DNA of 50,621 bases from Pararhizobium antarcticum (GTDB lineage Bacteria; Pseudomonadota; Alphaproteobacteria; Rhizobiales; Rhizobiaceae): contig NZ_LSRP01000092.1 in the NCBI RefSeq assembly GCF_001885585.1, positions 1 through 50,621 of the forward strand, read 5' to 3'. Made by a program: the position numbers and the translations under genes. The notes beneath the pieces were generated by a model. That model had not been told where the DNA came from. It did not search any database and saw only the letters and a program-made list of their open reading frames with translations. Positions 18,461 to 26,096 of the stretch are shown here, piece after piece. Numbering within the stretch: the stretch's first letter is position 1; the number at the start of each line of letters is the position of its first letter.

Positions 18461-19363
18461 CTACCGTTTCACCAGCTTCAGCTTCTCACGCACTTCCGCC
18501 GGCCCGATGATCCGCGCGCCCATGCCTTCGATGACACCGACGGCCTTTTCGACGAGCTGCGCATTCGTCGCGAGCTGGCCCTTGCCGACATAGAGATTGT
18601 CCTCCAGTCCGACGCGGACATTGCCGCCGGCGAGCACTGCCGCGGCCGGATAGGCGAGTGCGTTGCGGCCGATCGAGAATGCGGAGAAGGTCCAGGTCGG
18701 CGGGACGTTGTTGACCATCGCCATGAAGGTGTTGAGGTCGTCGGGTGCGCCCCAGGGAATGCCCATGCAGAGCTGGATCAGAACAGGGTCCTCAATCAGG
18801 CCTTCCTCGACAAGTTGCTTGGCGAACCAGAGATGGCCTGTGTCGAAGGCCTCGATTTCCGGGCGCACGCCAAGATCGGTCATCATCTTGGCCATGGCGC
18901 GCAGCATTGACGGCGTGTTGGTCATGACATAGTCGCCGAGCGAAAAATTCATCGTGCCGCAATCGAGCGTGCAGATTTCCGGCAGGCATTCGGCAACATG
19001 CGAAACGCGCTCGGTGGCGCCGGCCATGTCCGTGCCATTGGGGTTAAGCGGCAGCGGGCTTTCGACATTGCCGAAAATCATGTCGCCGCCCATGCCGGCC
19101 GTCAGGTTCAGCACGACATCGACATCGGCGGAGCGGATCAGGTCGGTGACTTGCTTGTAGAGGTCGTTGCGGCGGCTGGGTGCACCGGTGTCGGGATCGC
19201 GGACGTGACAATGCACGATGGCGGCACCGGCCTTGGCGGCATCGATGGCCGAGGCTGCAATGTCTTTCGGAGAACGCGGCACATGCGGGGATTTTCCGGC
19301 GGTGTCGCCGGAACCTGTCACGGCGCAGGTGATGAAAACGTCGCGGTTCATGCTGAGTGGCAT
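18461..19363 (-). CDS. cdhC: 3-dehydrocarnitine cleavage enzyme, BKACE family (DUF849)
   Basis: Beta-keto acid cleavage enzyme of 300 residues. 3-Dehydrocarnitine plus acetyl-CoA gives glycine-betainyl-CoA plus acetoacetate. The TIM-barrel family binds zinc through an HxH pair, seen here as IVHCHVRDPDTG (His51, His53), and a late Glu in VRVGLEDNLYVGKGQLA. 'FITCAVTGSGDTAGKSPHVP' at the N-terminus is also typical. The start MPLSMNRD follows GAGGGAGAG. It is the first gene of the operon, divergent from the GlxA-type regulator across 110 bases, exactly as cdhC/cdhR are associated in Pseudomonas. The BKACE family uses many substrates; carnitine is assigned from the fused dehydrogenase next to it. 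Confidence 0.92.
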   Translation of the reverse strand: MPLSMNRDVFITCAVTGSGDTAGKSPHVPRSPKDIAASAIDAAKAGAAIVHCHVRDPDTGAPSRRNDLYKQVTDLIRSADVDVVLNLTAGMGGDMIFGNVESPLPLNPNGTDMAGATERVSHVAECLPEICTLDCGTMNFSLGDYVMTNTPSMLRAMAKMMTDLGVRPEIEAFDTGHLWFAKQLVEEGLIEDPVLIQLCMGIPWGAPDDLNTFMAMVNNVPPTWTFSAFSIGRNALAYPAAAVLAGGNVRVGLEDNLYVGKGQLATNAQLVEKAVGVIEGMGARIIGPAEVREKLKLVKR

Positions 19364-19473
19364 GGATCTCTCCCTCTTTTCCTGGGTCACATTACGATCC
19401 AAGATTTCGGCCTCTGCTTTTCAATTTCAGAGCTATGTTGTACATTATCGGTACTTTTGACGGAGAGTTCGAC
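19364..19473. promoter_or_regulatory. Divergent promoter region of the carnitine operon and its regulator
   Basis: This 110-base gap separates the starts of cdhC (minus) and the AraC-type regulator (plus) and must carry both promoters and the activator site. It is richer in AT than the flanks (TTTTCAATTTC, TTGTACATTATC). No exact operator could be defined by eye. Confidence 0.6.
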
Positions 19474-20445
19474 ATGCTTGCCCCGCGCGAAGACAGCCAG
19501 CACCTCGATCTGCTGATCCTGCCGGAGACCAACCTCATTCTTGTCGCCTCCGTCGTCGAGCCGCTCAGGGCCGCCAACCGTATCGCCGGGCGCACACTCT
19601 ACACCTGGCGCTTCTTCAGCCCGGACGGCAAGCCGATCGAGACCAGAAGCGGAATCCCGATCCCGGTATCCGGCGCCTTCCGGCCGCAGAAGGAGACCGA
19701 GCCGCTGTTCGTGCTGTCGAGCTACAACTGGCAGGCCCATACGAGTTCGCACCTGCGCATGCAGCTTTCGCAGACGGCACGGCACCGGACGTTGATGGCG
19801 GGCATTGAAGCGGGCTCTTGGATCCTGGCGGAGACCAGCCTGCTCGACAATGTCCGGGCGACCAACCACTGGGAGGATTTCGAGGATTTTGCTGCCGCCT
19901 ATCCGCAGATCACCATGGTGCGCGAACGCTTCGTCATCGACGGCAAGCGGATCACGACAGGTGGTTCCCTGCCGACGCTCGACCTGATGCTGGAACTGAT
20001 CCGCCGCCAGCACAGCTATTCGCTGGCGCTCGAAGTGTCGCGGCTGTTCATCTACGAGCAGGAACGAACGCGTGGTGATCTTCTGCAGGTGCCTGTTATC
20101 GGCAATATGCGGATCCTGGATGCGCGCGTCGGCGCAGCGGTGAAGCTGATGGAGGAAACGGTCGAGGTGCCGCTGACGCTGGCAAGGCTGGCGCGGCGTG
20201 TCGGCGTCGGCGCGCGCCATCTGCAGGATCTTTTCCAGGAAACGATGGGCGTCGCACCGCACCAGCATTATCTGGCGCTCAGGCTCAATGCAGCCCGTCG
20301 CAAGGTCATCGAGACGCGCGCCGATTTTGCCGAGATTGCGGCGATCACCGGCTTCAACTCATCGTCAGCCTTTTCCCGCAGCTATCGCGCCCACTACCGC
20401 GAAAGCCCGAGCGAAACCCGCAAGCGGTTGAAGTTCACGGTCTGA
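19474..20445 (+). CDS. cdhR: GlxA/AraC-family transcriptional activator, CdhR-like
   Basis: Regulator of 323 residues with an N-terminal DJ-1/PfpI-like (class I glutamine-amidotransferase-like) sensor domain (about 10-180) and a C-terminal AraC HTH domain (about 215-320; 'VPLTLARLARRVGVGARHLQ' and the second helix-turn-helix ending in 'FSRSYRAHYRESPSETRKR'). Regulators of this type (CdhR, GbdR, SouR) control carnitine, glycine betaine and sarcosine catabolism in Pseudomonas. The divergent position next to cdhC makes carnitine activation the natural proposal. The start MLAPRED follows ACGGAGAG; the open frame extends 39 codons upstream into the promoter gap. Confidence 0.88.
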   Translation: MLAPREDSQHLDLLILPETNLILVASVVEPLRAANRIAGRTLYTWRFFSPDGKPIETRSGIPIPVSGAFRPQKETEPLFVLSSYNWQAHTSSHLRMQLSQTARHRTLMAGIEAGSWILAETSLLDNVRATNHWEDFEDFAAAYPQITMVRERFVIDGKRITTGGSLPTLDLMLELIRRQHSYSLALEVSRLFIYEQERTRGDLLQVPVIGNMRILDARVGAAVKLMEETVEVPLTLARLARRVGVGARHLQDLFQETMGVAPHQHYLALRLNAARRKVIETRADFAEIAAITGFNSSSAFSRSYRAHYRESPSETRKRLKFTV

Positions 20446-20528
20446 ATCAAAGGCTTCGCGCGTTGAATCAAAAGTCCGAATTTATCGATTCGAAACAGAG
20501 GCTTGAAGGCGAGGACGGACAATGAGAT

Positions 20529-21728
20529 TCACGCGTTTTGCGGTGTCGCCTGCCGGTTTTGCTGCCCCATCATCGCAAACATGGCTTCGCCGACCTGGCG
20601 AGACAGGGCGTTCTTCTGCCAGACGAGCGAGAGCGACTGCACATAATCCGTGTCGAGCCTGATCATCGCCGGCGGTGTCTGGATGCGGGCGATCGAGCTT
20701 TCCGGCAGGACCGAGAGATAACCGTGGTGGATGACCATGTTGATGATGACGGGGATCGAATCGACCTCGACCAGGGTCATCCGATTGCGCTCTGCCTCGC
20801 TCAGGGTCTGTTCGAGAAAGCGTGTCGCTTGCTGGCGCAGGCCACTTTTAAGGCTCGGCACAGCCATTGGCCGGGTCAAAAGCAAGCGGCGGATGTCGCC
20901 TTTGTTTTCGGCGAAGATTTCGTGGGAACCGGCCAGCGCCAACGCCGCCTGCGAGACCAGCCGGCCCTCGAAGTCGGAGGGGATATCGGCAAGGTCGAGC
21001 AGGGCAGCGTCGAAGCGGCGGTTCTTCAGTCCGGCGATCAGTTCGTCGGCAGTCATGCTCGAAACGGACAGCGGTTGGCGCGGCCGCGTCCTGTGCCACT
21101 CCGCCGTCAGCGCCGCCAGCATGCGGGCAATCTCGCTTTCCGGGCCAAGCGGCATCACCGAGCCCAGCCGCCATGTGGCGGCGGTGCGGCGGAAGCGATC
21201 ACCGGAGGCGCGCGACAGCCGGTTCCAGATATCGATCAGTTCCTCGGCGAGCGGAAGGGCGGCAAGACCATCGGCGGTGCAGGTGATGCCGGATGCCGAG
21301 CGTGCAAGAAGCACGCAGCCGAGCGCCCGTTCGAGGTCGGCCATCTGCCGCGTCAGTTGCGGCTGGCCAAGGCCGAGCTGTTTGGCCGTGCCGCGAATGC
21401 TGCCGTTGCGGGCGCAGGCGACGAAGCGCTGCAGGGTCGCAAGGCCAATCGACGGAATTGCCCCGGGATTTTCCCGACGACCGGCAAGCGCCGTCAGCGC
21501 TGTGGCGGCGAGGCTGGCGGCGGCGAGATCCGGAAATCGGCGACGCGCTTCGAGCGTCGGGACCAGGTGCCCGCCTTCGCTGCGCACCAGCGGCACGGAG
21601 ATCGCTGCCTCCAGACGTTTCAAAGCCGCACTGACGCTGGTCACCGGGCGGCCGATGCGGCGTGCGGCCTTGCGAATGCCGCGCTCGTCCAGAACGGCGT
21701 GGACAATCGTCAGTGTCGCTATGTCCAT
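20529..21728 (-). CDS. LysR-type regulator with two tandem HTH domains, candidate ergothioneine-operon regulator
   Basis: A 399-residue protein, about 100 longer than a normal LysR regulator. A first LysR-like winged HTH covers about 1-62 ('MDIATLTIVHAVLDERGIRK', then SVSAALKRLEAAISVPLV). A second covers about 93-155 ('GLATLQRFVACARNGSIRGT', then 'QPQLTRQMADLERALGCVLL'). The rest is a periplasmic-binding-like effector domain. It is divergent from the ergothionase-like gene and 136 bases away from it, so it probably controls that operon. The start at MDIATL was chosen for CAGGTC upstream and its match to a LysR N-terminus; an in-frame ATG at 21788 is possible and would place the nearby palindrome inside the gene. 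Confidence 0.85.
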   Translation of the reverse strand: MDIATLTIVHAVLDERGIRKAARRIGRPVTSVSAALKRLEAAISVPLVRSEGGHLVPTLEARRRFPDLAAASLAATALTALAGRRENPGAIPSIGLATLQRFVACARNGSIRGTAKQLGLGQPQLTRQMADLERALGCVLLARSASGITCTADGLAALPLAEELIDIWNRLSRASGDRFRRTAATWRLGSVMPLGPESEIARMLAALTAEWHRTRPRQPLSVSSMTADELIAGLKNRRFDAALLDLADIPSDFEGRLVSQAALALAGSHEIFAENKGDIRRLLLTRPMAVPSLKSGLRQQATRFLEQTLSEAERNRMTLVEVDSIPVIINMVIHHGYLSVLPESSIARIQTPPAMIRLDTDYVQSLSLVWQKNALSRQVGEAMFAMMGQQNRQATPQNA

Positions 21729-21758
21729 GCTGACCTGCAATGTGTGAAGGATGCGAAA

Positions 21759-21775
21759 GACAGGCAAAGCCTGTC
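21759..21775. promoter_or_regulatory. Perfect inverted repeat between the double-HTH regulator and the ergothionase gene
   Basis: GACAGGC-AAA-GCCTGTC is a perfect 7-bp palindrome with a 3-base centre, 31 bases from the regulator start and 90 bases from the lyase start. It is a candidate operator; a short RNA hairpin is the alternative. If the regulator begins at 21788, the repeat would be coding. Confidence 0.4.
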
Positions 21776-21864
21776 CTGCTTTCGGCATCGGATGTTCCGT
21801 CTTTGGGATATAGCACAATCGATGCGAAAGCGCATAGCATGCCGCTAACGGGGTAAATGACGGC

Positions 21865-23403
21865 ATGCTTGCATCGGCAATGACACTTGTTCTGACGGGG
21901 CGACCGCTCGATTTTGCGGCGTTGCAGCGGATTGGCCAGGGGACGGCCGTGCCTGTCGTTGCCGACAGCGCTTTCGATAAGGTCGAGGCGGCCTATCGCG
22001 TCATCACCGAGCGAATTGCCATGGGGCTGCCGGTCTATGGTGCCAATACCGGCGTCGGCTCGATGAAGGACCGCCTGTGGACTGCGGGTGATCTCTCGGA
22101 GTTCAACAGCGGCCTGGTCAAGGCGCATCATTTCGGTACCGGTCCGTTCTTTTGCGAGGACATCATCCGCAAGGCCATCGCGATCCGGATCAACACGGCG
22201 CTTGGCGGCCATACCGGATGCAGCGTGCAACTGGTTCAGGCCTTTCTGGGGCTGCTCGCCCATGGCGTGGTGCCGGCCGTGCACCGGCATGGATCGATCG
22301 GGTGCGCCGATATCGGCCTGATGGGGCAGGTCGCTTCGGTTCTCACCGGTGCCGGCGAAGCCTATTTTGACGGACGCCTCATGGCCGCGGAAGAGGCCTT
22401 GCGCCTGGCCGGCCTGCAACCCTTCGTCATGCAGCCGCGCGACGCTTTGGCGTCGCTTAGCGTCAATGCGATTGCCTATGCGGCCGCCGCCGACGTGTTG
22501 CGGGAGGCGGCGTCTGCCGTGCGGGTGCTGATGGTCACCGGGCTGATGTCGTCGCTGGCGCTCGGCGCGTCTGCCGATCCCTGGCGGGTGGCGGCAACGC
22601 TGGGCACGCGGGGCGATGCGCTGGTTGGCTCCTGGCTCTACGGTCAGTCCGGCGTCGTCGACTGGCCGCTGCCAACCGCAATCCACGATCCGCTCAGCCT
22701 GCGCATGACGGCGCAGGTGTTCGGGGCCTCTGTCGATACGCTGCTGGTCGCCGCCGAGCGTCTTGTCGATGCGACCTATCTGTCGGATGACAATCCCGTC
22801 GTTTTGGGTGGTCAGGTGCACGCGTCCGGCGCCTCGCTGCCGTTGACGACGACGCTTTATATCGAGACGGCGCAGGTCGGTTTTTCGCACGTGGCGCGCA
22901 ATGTGCTGAACCGTTGCATCCTTTTGTCCAACGGGGTGCGCCGCAACCTGCCGGTCAATCTCGTTGCGACCGGCGAGGTGGCGAGCGGTCTCGGGCCGCT
23001 GATGAAGCTGGTGGTCGAACTCTATATGCGGGTCCAGTCGATGGCGGTGCCGCTTTCGGCGCAATCGATCGTCGTTGCCGGCGGCCTGGAAGAAGAGGCG
23101 ACCTTCCTGCCTTTGATTGTCGAGCGCATGGAAACGCAGGTTCGCGATCTGCGCCAGATGGCGGCGATCGAGGCGCTTTTGTCGGCGCAGGCGATCGATC
23201 TTCTCGGCGATGTGCCCGATGGCGTCACGCGGCTTGCCTATGATCGTGTCCGTGCCCTCAGCCCGGTCTATCTGAAGGATCGGCCGCTTTCGAACGAGAT
23301 CGAGGCGCTGCACCGGGCATTCGCATCCGGTGATCTTCTCAAAGCCTTTGTTGCGGCGGCCCCCATGCCCGAATTTGATGATTTCTTTGCGCTCTCCGTC
23401 TGA
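21865..23403 (+). CDS. Aromatic-amino-acid-lyase (HAL) homologue lacking the MIO triad, likely ergothionase
   Basis: A 512-residue member of the histidine/phenylalanine ammonia-lyase superfamily. The tyrosine loop is kept as PVYGANTGVGSMKD (Tyr58), and 'HDPLSLRMTAQVFGASVDTL' matches the usual 'DPYSLRCQPQ' block. The segment that normally reads GSVGASGDLAPL, whose Ala-Ser-Gly cyclises into the MIO electrophile, is here GSIGCADIGLMG (143-154), so MIO cannot form. Ergothionase, which eliminates trimethylamine from ergothioneine to give thiourocanate, is known as a MIO-free member of this fold because trimethylamine is already a good leaving group. The gene begins a five-gene operon that encodes the remaining steps. 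Function is inferred; an inactive homologue or other betaine lyase is the alternative. Confidence 0.85.
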   Translation: MLASAMTLVLTGRPLDFAALQRIGQGTAVPVVADSAFDKVEAAYRVITERIAMGLPVYGANTGVGSMKDRLWTAGDLSEFNSGLVKAHHFGTGPFFCEDIIRKAIAIRINTALGGHTGCSVQLVQAFLGLLAHGVVPAVHRHGSIGCADIGLMGQVASVLTGAGEAYFDGRLMAAEEALRLAGLQPFVMQPRDALASLSVNAIAYAAAADVLREAASAVRVLMVTGLMSSLALGASADPWRVAATLGTRGDALVGSWLYGQSGVVDWPLPTAIHDPLSLRMTAQVFGASVDTLLVAAERLVDATYLSDDNPVVLGGQVHASGASLPLTTTLYIETAQVGFSHVARNVLNRCILLSNGVRRNLPVNLVATGEVASGLGPLMKLVVELYMRVQSMAVPLSAQSIVVAGGLEEEATFLPLIVERMETQVRDLRQMAAIEALLSAQAIDLLGDVPDGVTRLAYDRVRALSPVYLKDRPLSNEIEALHRAFASGDLLKAFVAAAPMPEFDDFFALSV

Positions 23404-23436
23404 TCGTTCACAGGTCTGAAACCGAAGGGAACTGCG

Positions 23437-24819
23437 ATGTCTGATTTCGATCTGGTCCTGAAAGGTACCCTCGTCCTGGCGGACCGTATCGTCGAGGCCG
23501 GGCATGTCGCCGTGCGCGACGGCAAGGTCGTGCAGGTCGGGCAGGGGGCAATGCCGGCGGCGCGCGAACGGCATGATCTTGGCCGCGCCTTGATCCTGCC
23601 CGGCGCGATCGATGCGCAGGTGCATTCGCTCTCGCAGAGGGATCAGGAGGATTTCCGTTGGTCGACCCGTTCGGCGGCGGCCGGCGGCGTCACCACGGTT
23701 GTCGACATGCCCTATGACGAGGGCAATCTGGTCTGTTCGGCCGATGCACTTGCCCGCAAGGTCGTCCATGCGGGGGAGCAGGCGCGCGTCGATTTTGCGC
23801 TCTACGGCACGATCGACCCGGAGGAGGGGCCGGTGCGCATCGCGGAAATGGTCGAGGGCGGCGTGGCGGCCTTCAAGTTTTCCACCTTCGGCACCGACCC
23901 CAAACGGTTTCCCCGCATCCCGGCAGGATTGCTCGAGCAATGTTTCGCCGCCATCGCGCCAACGGGGCTGACGGCCGGCGTGCACAATGAGGATGACGAG
24001 GCGGTGCGCGCCGCGATCGACAGGGTCAAGGCATCCGGCATCACCGACTATCGGGCGCACGGCCTGTCGCGGCCGCCGCTGAGCGAACTTCTGGCGACCA
24101 ACCAGATCTACGAGACGGGGGCAGCAACGGGCTGCCCGGCGCATGTCGTGCACTGCTCGCTTGGTCGCGGCTACGAGATCGCCGCGGCCTACCGCGCCCA
24201 GGGGTTTCGCGCGACGATCGAATGCTGCATTCATTATCTGGTTCTGGACGAGGAAAACGACGTTGCGCGGCTTGGCGGCAAGGCCAAGATCAACCCGCCG
24301 ATCCGCGCCCGCGCCGAGGTCGAAAAGCTCTGGCGGCATGTGGCGGAGGGACGGGTGACCATGGTCTCCACCGATCATGTGTCCTGGTCGGAAGATCGCA
24401 AGACCAATCCGGACATGCTGGCCAACGCATCCGGCGTGCCGGGGCTCGAAGTCATGGTCCCCTTGTTCGTCAAGGGTGCGCTGGAGCGGGGCATTCCGCT
24501 CACCCGCGCGGCCGAACTGCTGAGCCTCAACCCCGCCCGGCATTTCCGGCTGGAGCATGTCAAGGGCGCGCTCGAAGCCGGCAAGGATGCCGACATCACG
24601 GTCCTGACACCGGAACCCTACACCTATGACGCCGCCGCAAGCGGCCACAACGTCGTCGGCTGGTCGCCCTATAACGGCATTCGCCTGCCCTGGCGGGTCA
24701 AGGCCACCTATCTGCGCGGGCGGCTCGCCTTTGACGGCACCGACGTTCTGTCGGAGCCGGGGACAGGCACATTTGTCCGGCCTTTGCCCACCTTGCCGCT
24801 CATGGGCAATCGCGCATGA
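23437..24819 (+). CDS. Hydantoinase/dihydropyrimidinase-like amidohydrolase
   Basis: Cyclic-imide hydrolase of 460 residues, proposed to open hydantoin-5-propionate to N-carbamoyl-glutamate. The TIM-barrel metal ligands can be placed: Lys147 (carbamylated; AAFKFSTFG), His183 (VHNEDDE), His239 (VVHCSLGRG) and Asp313 (STDHVSW). The first metal motif, usually DxHxH, reads GAIDAQVHS (60s), with Gln61 in place of the first histidine. AAGGGAA precedes the start, and the 3' end overlaps the next gene by four bases (ATGA). Relatives include D-hydantoinase, dihydropyrimidinase and allantoinase. Context favours the hydantoin-propionate step of ergothioneine breakdown. Confidence 0.87.
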   Translation: MSDFDLVLKGTLVLADRIVEAGHVAVRDGKVVQVGQGAMPAARERHDLGRALILPGAIDAQVHSLSQRDQEDFRWSTRSAAAGGVTTVVDMPYDEGNLVCSADALARKVVHAGEQARVDFALYGTIDPEEGPVRIAEMVEGGVAAFKFSTFGTDPKRFPRIPAGLLEQCFAAIAPTGLTAGVHNEDDEAVRAAIDRVKASGITDYRAHGLSRPPLSELLATNQIYETGAATGCPAHVVHCSLGRGYEIAAAYRAQGFRATIECCIHYLVLDEENDVARLGGKAKINPPIRARAEVEKLWRHVAEGRVTMVSTDHVSWSEDRKTNPDMLANASGVPGLEVMVPLFVKGALERGIPLTRAAELLSLNPARHFRLEHVKGALEAGKDADITVLTPEPYTYDAAASGHNVVGWSPYNGIRLPWRVKATYLRGRLAFDGTDVLSEPGTGTFVRPLPTLPLMGNRA

Positions 24820-26096
24820 GAATGCGCGACACCAATCTCCCTGTCGATTCGAAACGGATTTCCGAGACGATCAAGGGACTGGCGCGGATCACCGAGCCGG
24901 ATCGGCCCTATACGCGCCGTGCTTTCACGCCGCTGTTTCTGGAGGGGCGTGCCTTTCTCGAACGCCAGTTCAAGGCGGCTGGCCTCGAAACCCGCATCGA
25001 TGCGGCCGGCAACCTGATTGGCCGCCGCAAGGGGCGTCGGTCCGGGCTTGGCACGATCATGCTCGGCTCGCATTCCGACACGGTGCCGGAGGGTGGTCGG
25101 TTCGATGGGATCGTCGGCGTGGCCTGCGCGCTCGAAGTGGCGCAGGCGCTGGCGGATGCGGATATCCGGCTTGATCATGATCTGGAGGTGGTCGATTTCC
25201 TTGCGGAGGAGGTCTCGCTCTTCGGGGTGTCCTGCATCGGCAGCCGTGGCATGGCCGGGTTATTGCCGGATGGCTGGCTGAGCCGGACGCATGATGACGT
25301 CACGCTGCGCCAGGCGATCGTCGAGGTCGGCGGCGATCCATCGCGGCTGGCGAGCCAGAAGCGCTCCGATATCAAGGCCTTCCTCGAACTGCACATCGAG
25401 CAGGGACCGGTGCTCGAAACCGAGACATGCGATATCGGCGTTGTCACGGCGATTGCCGGCATCACCCGCATCGAGATTGTCATTGACGGTCAGGCCGATC
25501 ATGCAGGCACAACACCGATGGGCTGCCGCCGGGATGCGTTGGTTGCCGCCGCGCGGTTGGTGGTGGCGATCGAGAAACTGGCGATCGAGCTTGCCAAGGG
25601 CGAGGGGCATTTCACCGCGACTGTGGGCGAGTTTTCGATCGAGCCGAACGCCGCCAATGTCGTGCCGTCGCGGGCAAGGTTGCTCATCGATGCGCGGGCC
25701 GAATTGCGGCCCGCCATGGAGCGCTTCCTGCGGGAGGTGACGGACCTTGCGGACTGGATGGCGCAGGCAACCGGCGTCGGTATCGCCACGCCCAAGATCG
25801 TCTCCGATAATCACCCGACACCCGGCGATCCGCTGGTCCTGCGTCTGCTTGACAAGGCATGCGATGCGCGTGGTGCCAGCCATCGCCGCATGGCATCCGG
25901 GGCCGGCCATGACACGGCGTGGATGGCCCGGATCTCGCGAGCCGCGATGATCTTTGTCGCCTGCCGCGACGGCCGGTCGCATACGCCGGACGAATGGGCC
26001 GAGACCGACGACATTACGCTGGGCGCCGCTGTGCTGCTTCATGCGGTGATGGACCTCGATGGCGAACTTCAGAAACCGATTCAGGAGACAGTCTAA
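24816..26096 (+). CDS. N-carbamoyl-amino-acid amidohydrolase (M20 family, HyuC/AllC type)
   Basis: Metal-dependent amidohydrolase of 426 residues, predicted to release glutamate, CO2 and ammonia from N-carbamoyl-glutamate. Motifs in order: GSHSDTVPEGGRFDGIVG (about 86-103, metal His and Asp), FLAEEVSLFG (Glu pair), 'AFLELHIEQGPVLE' (metal His), GQADHAGTTPMGCRRDA (dimer-interface substrate block), MASGAGHDTAWMA and SHTPDEW (last metal His). It is of family length. Coupled by ATGA to the hydantoinase and by TAATG to the DUF917 gene. Related enzymes act on beta-ureidopropionate, allantoate and hydantoin-derived carbamoyl amino acids. Confidence 0.9.
   Translation: MRMRDTNLPVDSKRISETIKGLARITEPDRPYTRRAFTPLFLEGRAFLERQFKAAGLETRIDAAGNLIGRRKGRRSGLGTIMLGSHSDTVPEGGRFDGIVGVACALEVAQALADADIRLDHDLEVVDFLAEEVSLFGVSCIGSRGMAGLLPDGWLSRTHDDVTLRQAIVEVGGDPSRLASQKRSDIKAFLELHIEQGPVLETETCDIGVVTAIAGITRIEIVIDGQADHAGTTPMGCRRDALVAAARLVVAIEKLAIELAKGEGHFTATVGEFSIEPNAANVVPSRARLLIDARAELRPAMERFLREVTDLADWMAQATGVGIATPKIVSDNHPTPGDPLVLRLLDKACDARGASHRRMASGAGHDTAWMARISRAAMIFVACRDGRSHTPDEWAETDDITLGAAVLLHAVMDLDGELQKPIQETV

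Noticed and set aside
17153-18910. 585-codon plus-strand frame opposite carnitine dehydrogenase
   Set aside because: It crosses a RIME repeat and two real genes; no domain is recognisable.
20446-20528. CGAAT/ATTCG palindrome between two convergent genes
   Set aside because: Only five pairs with no T-run; too weak to call a terminator.
21199-24648. Very long minus-strand open frame (1149 codons) opposite the lyase and hydantoinase genes
   Set aside because: It is the antisense of conserved enzymes with intact motifs; its composition (Arg, His, Asp, Gln rich) is the usual shadow in GC-rich DNA.
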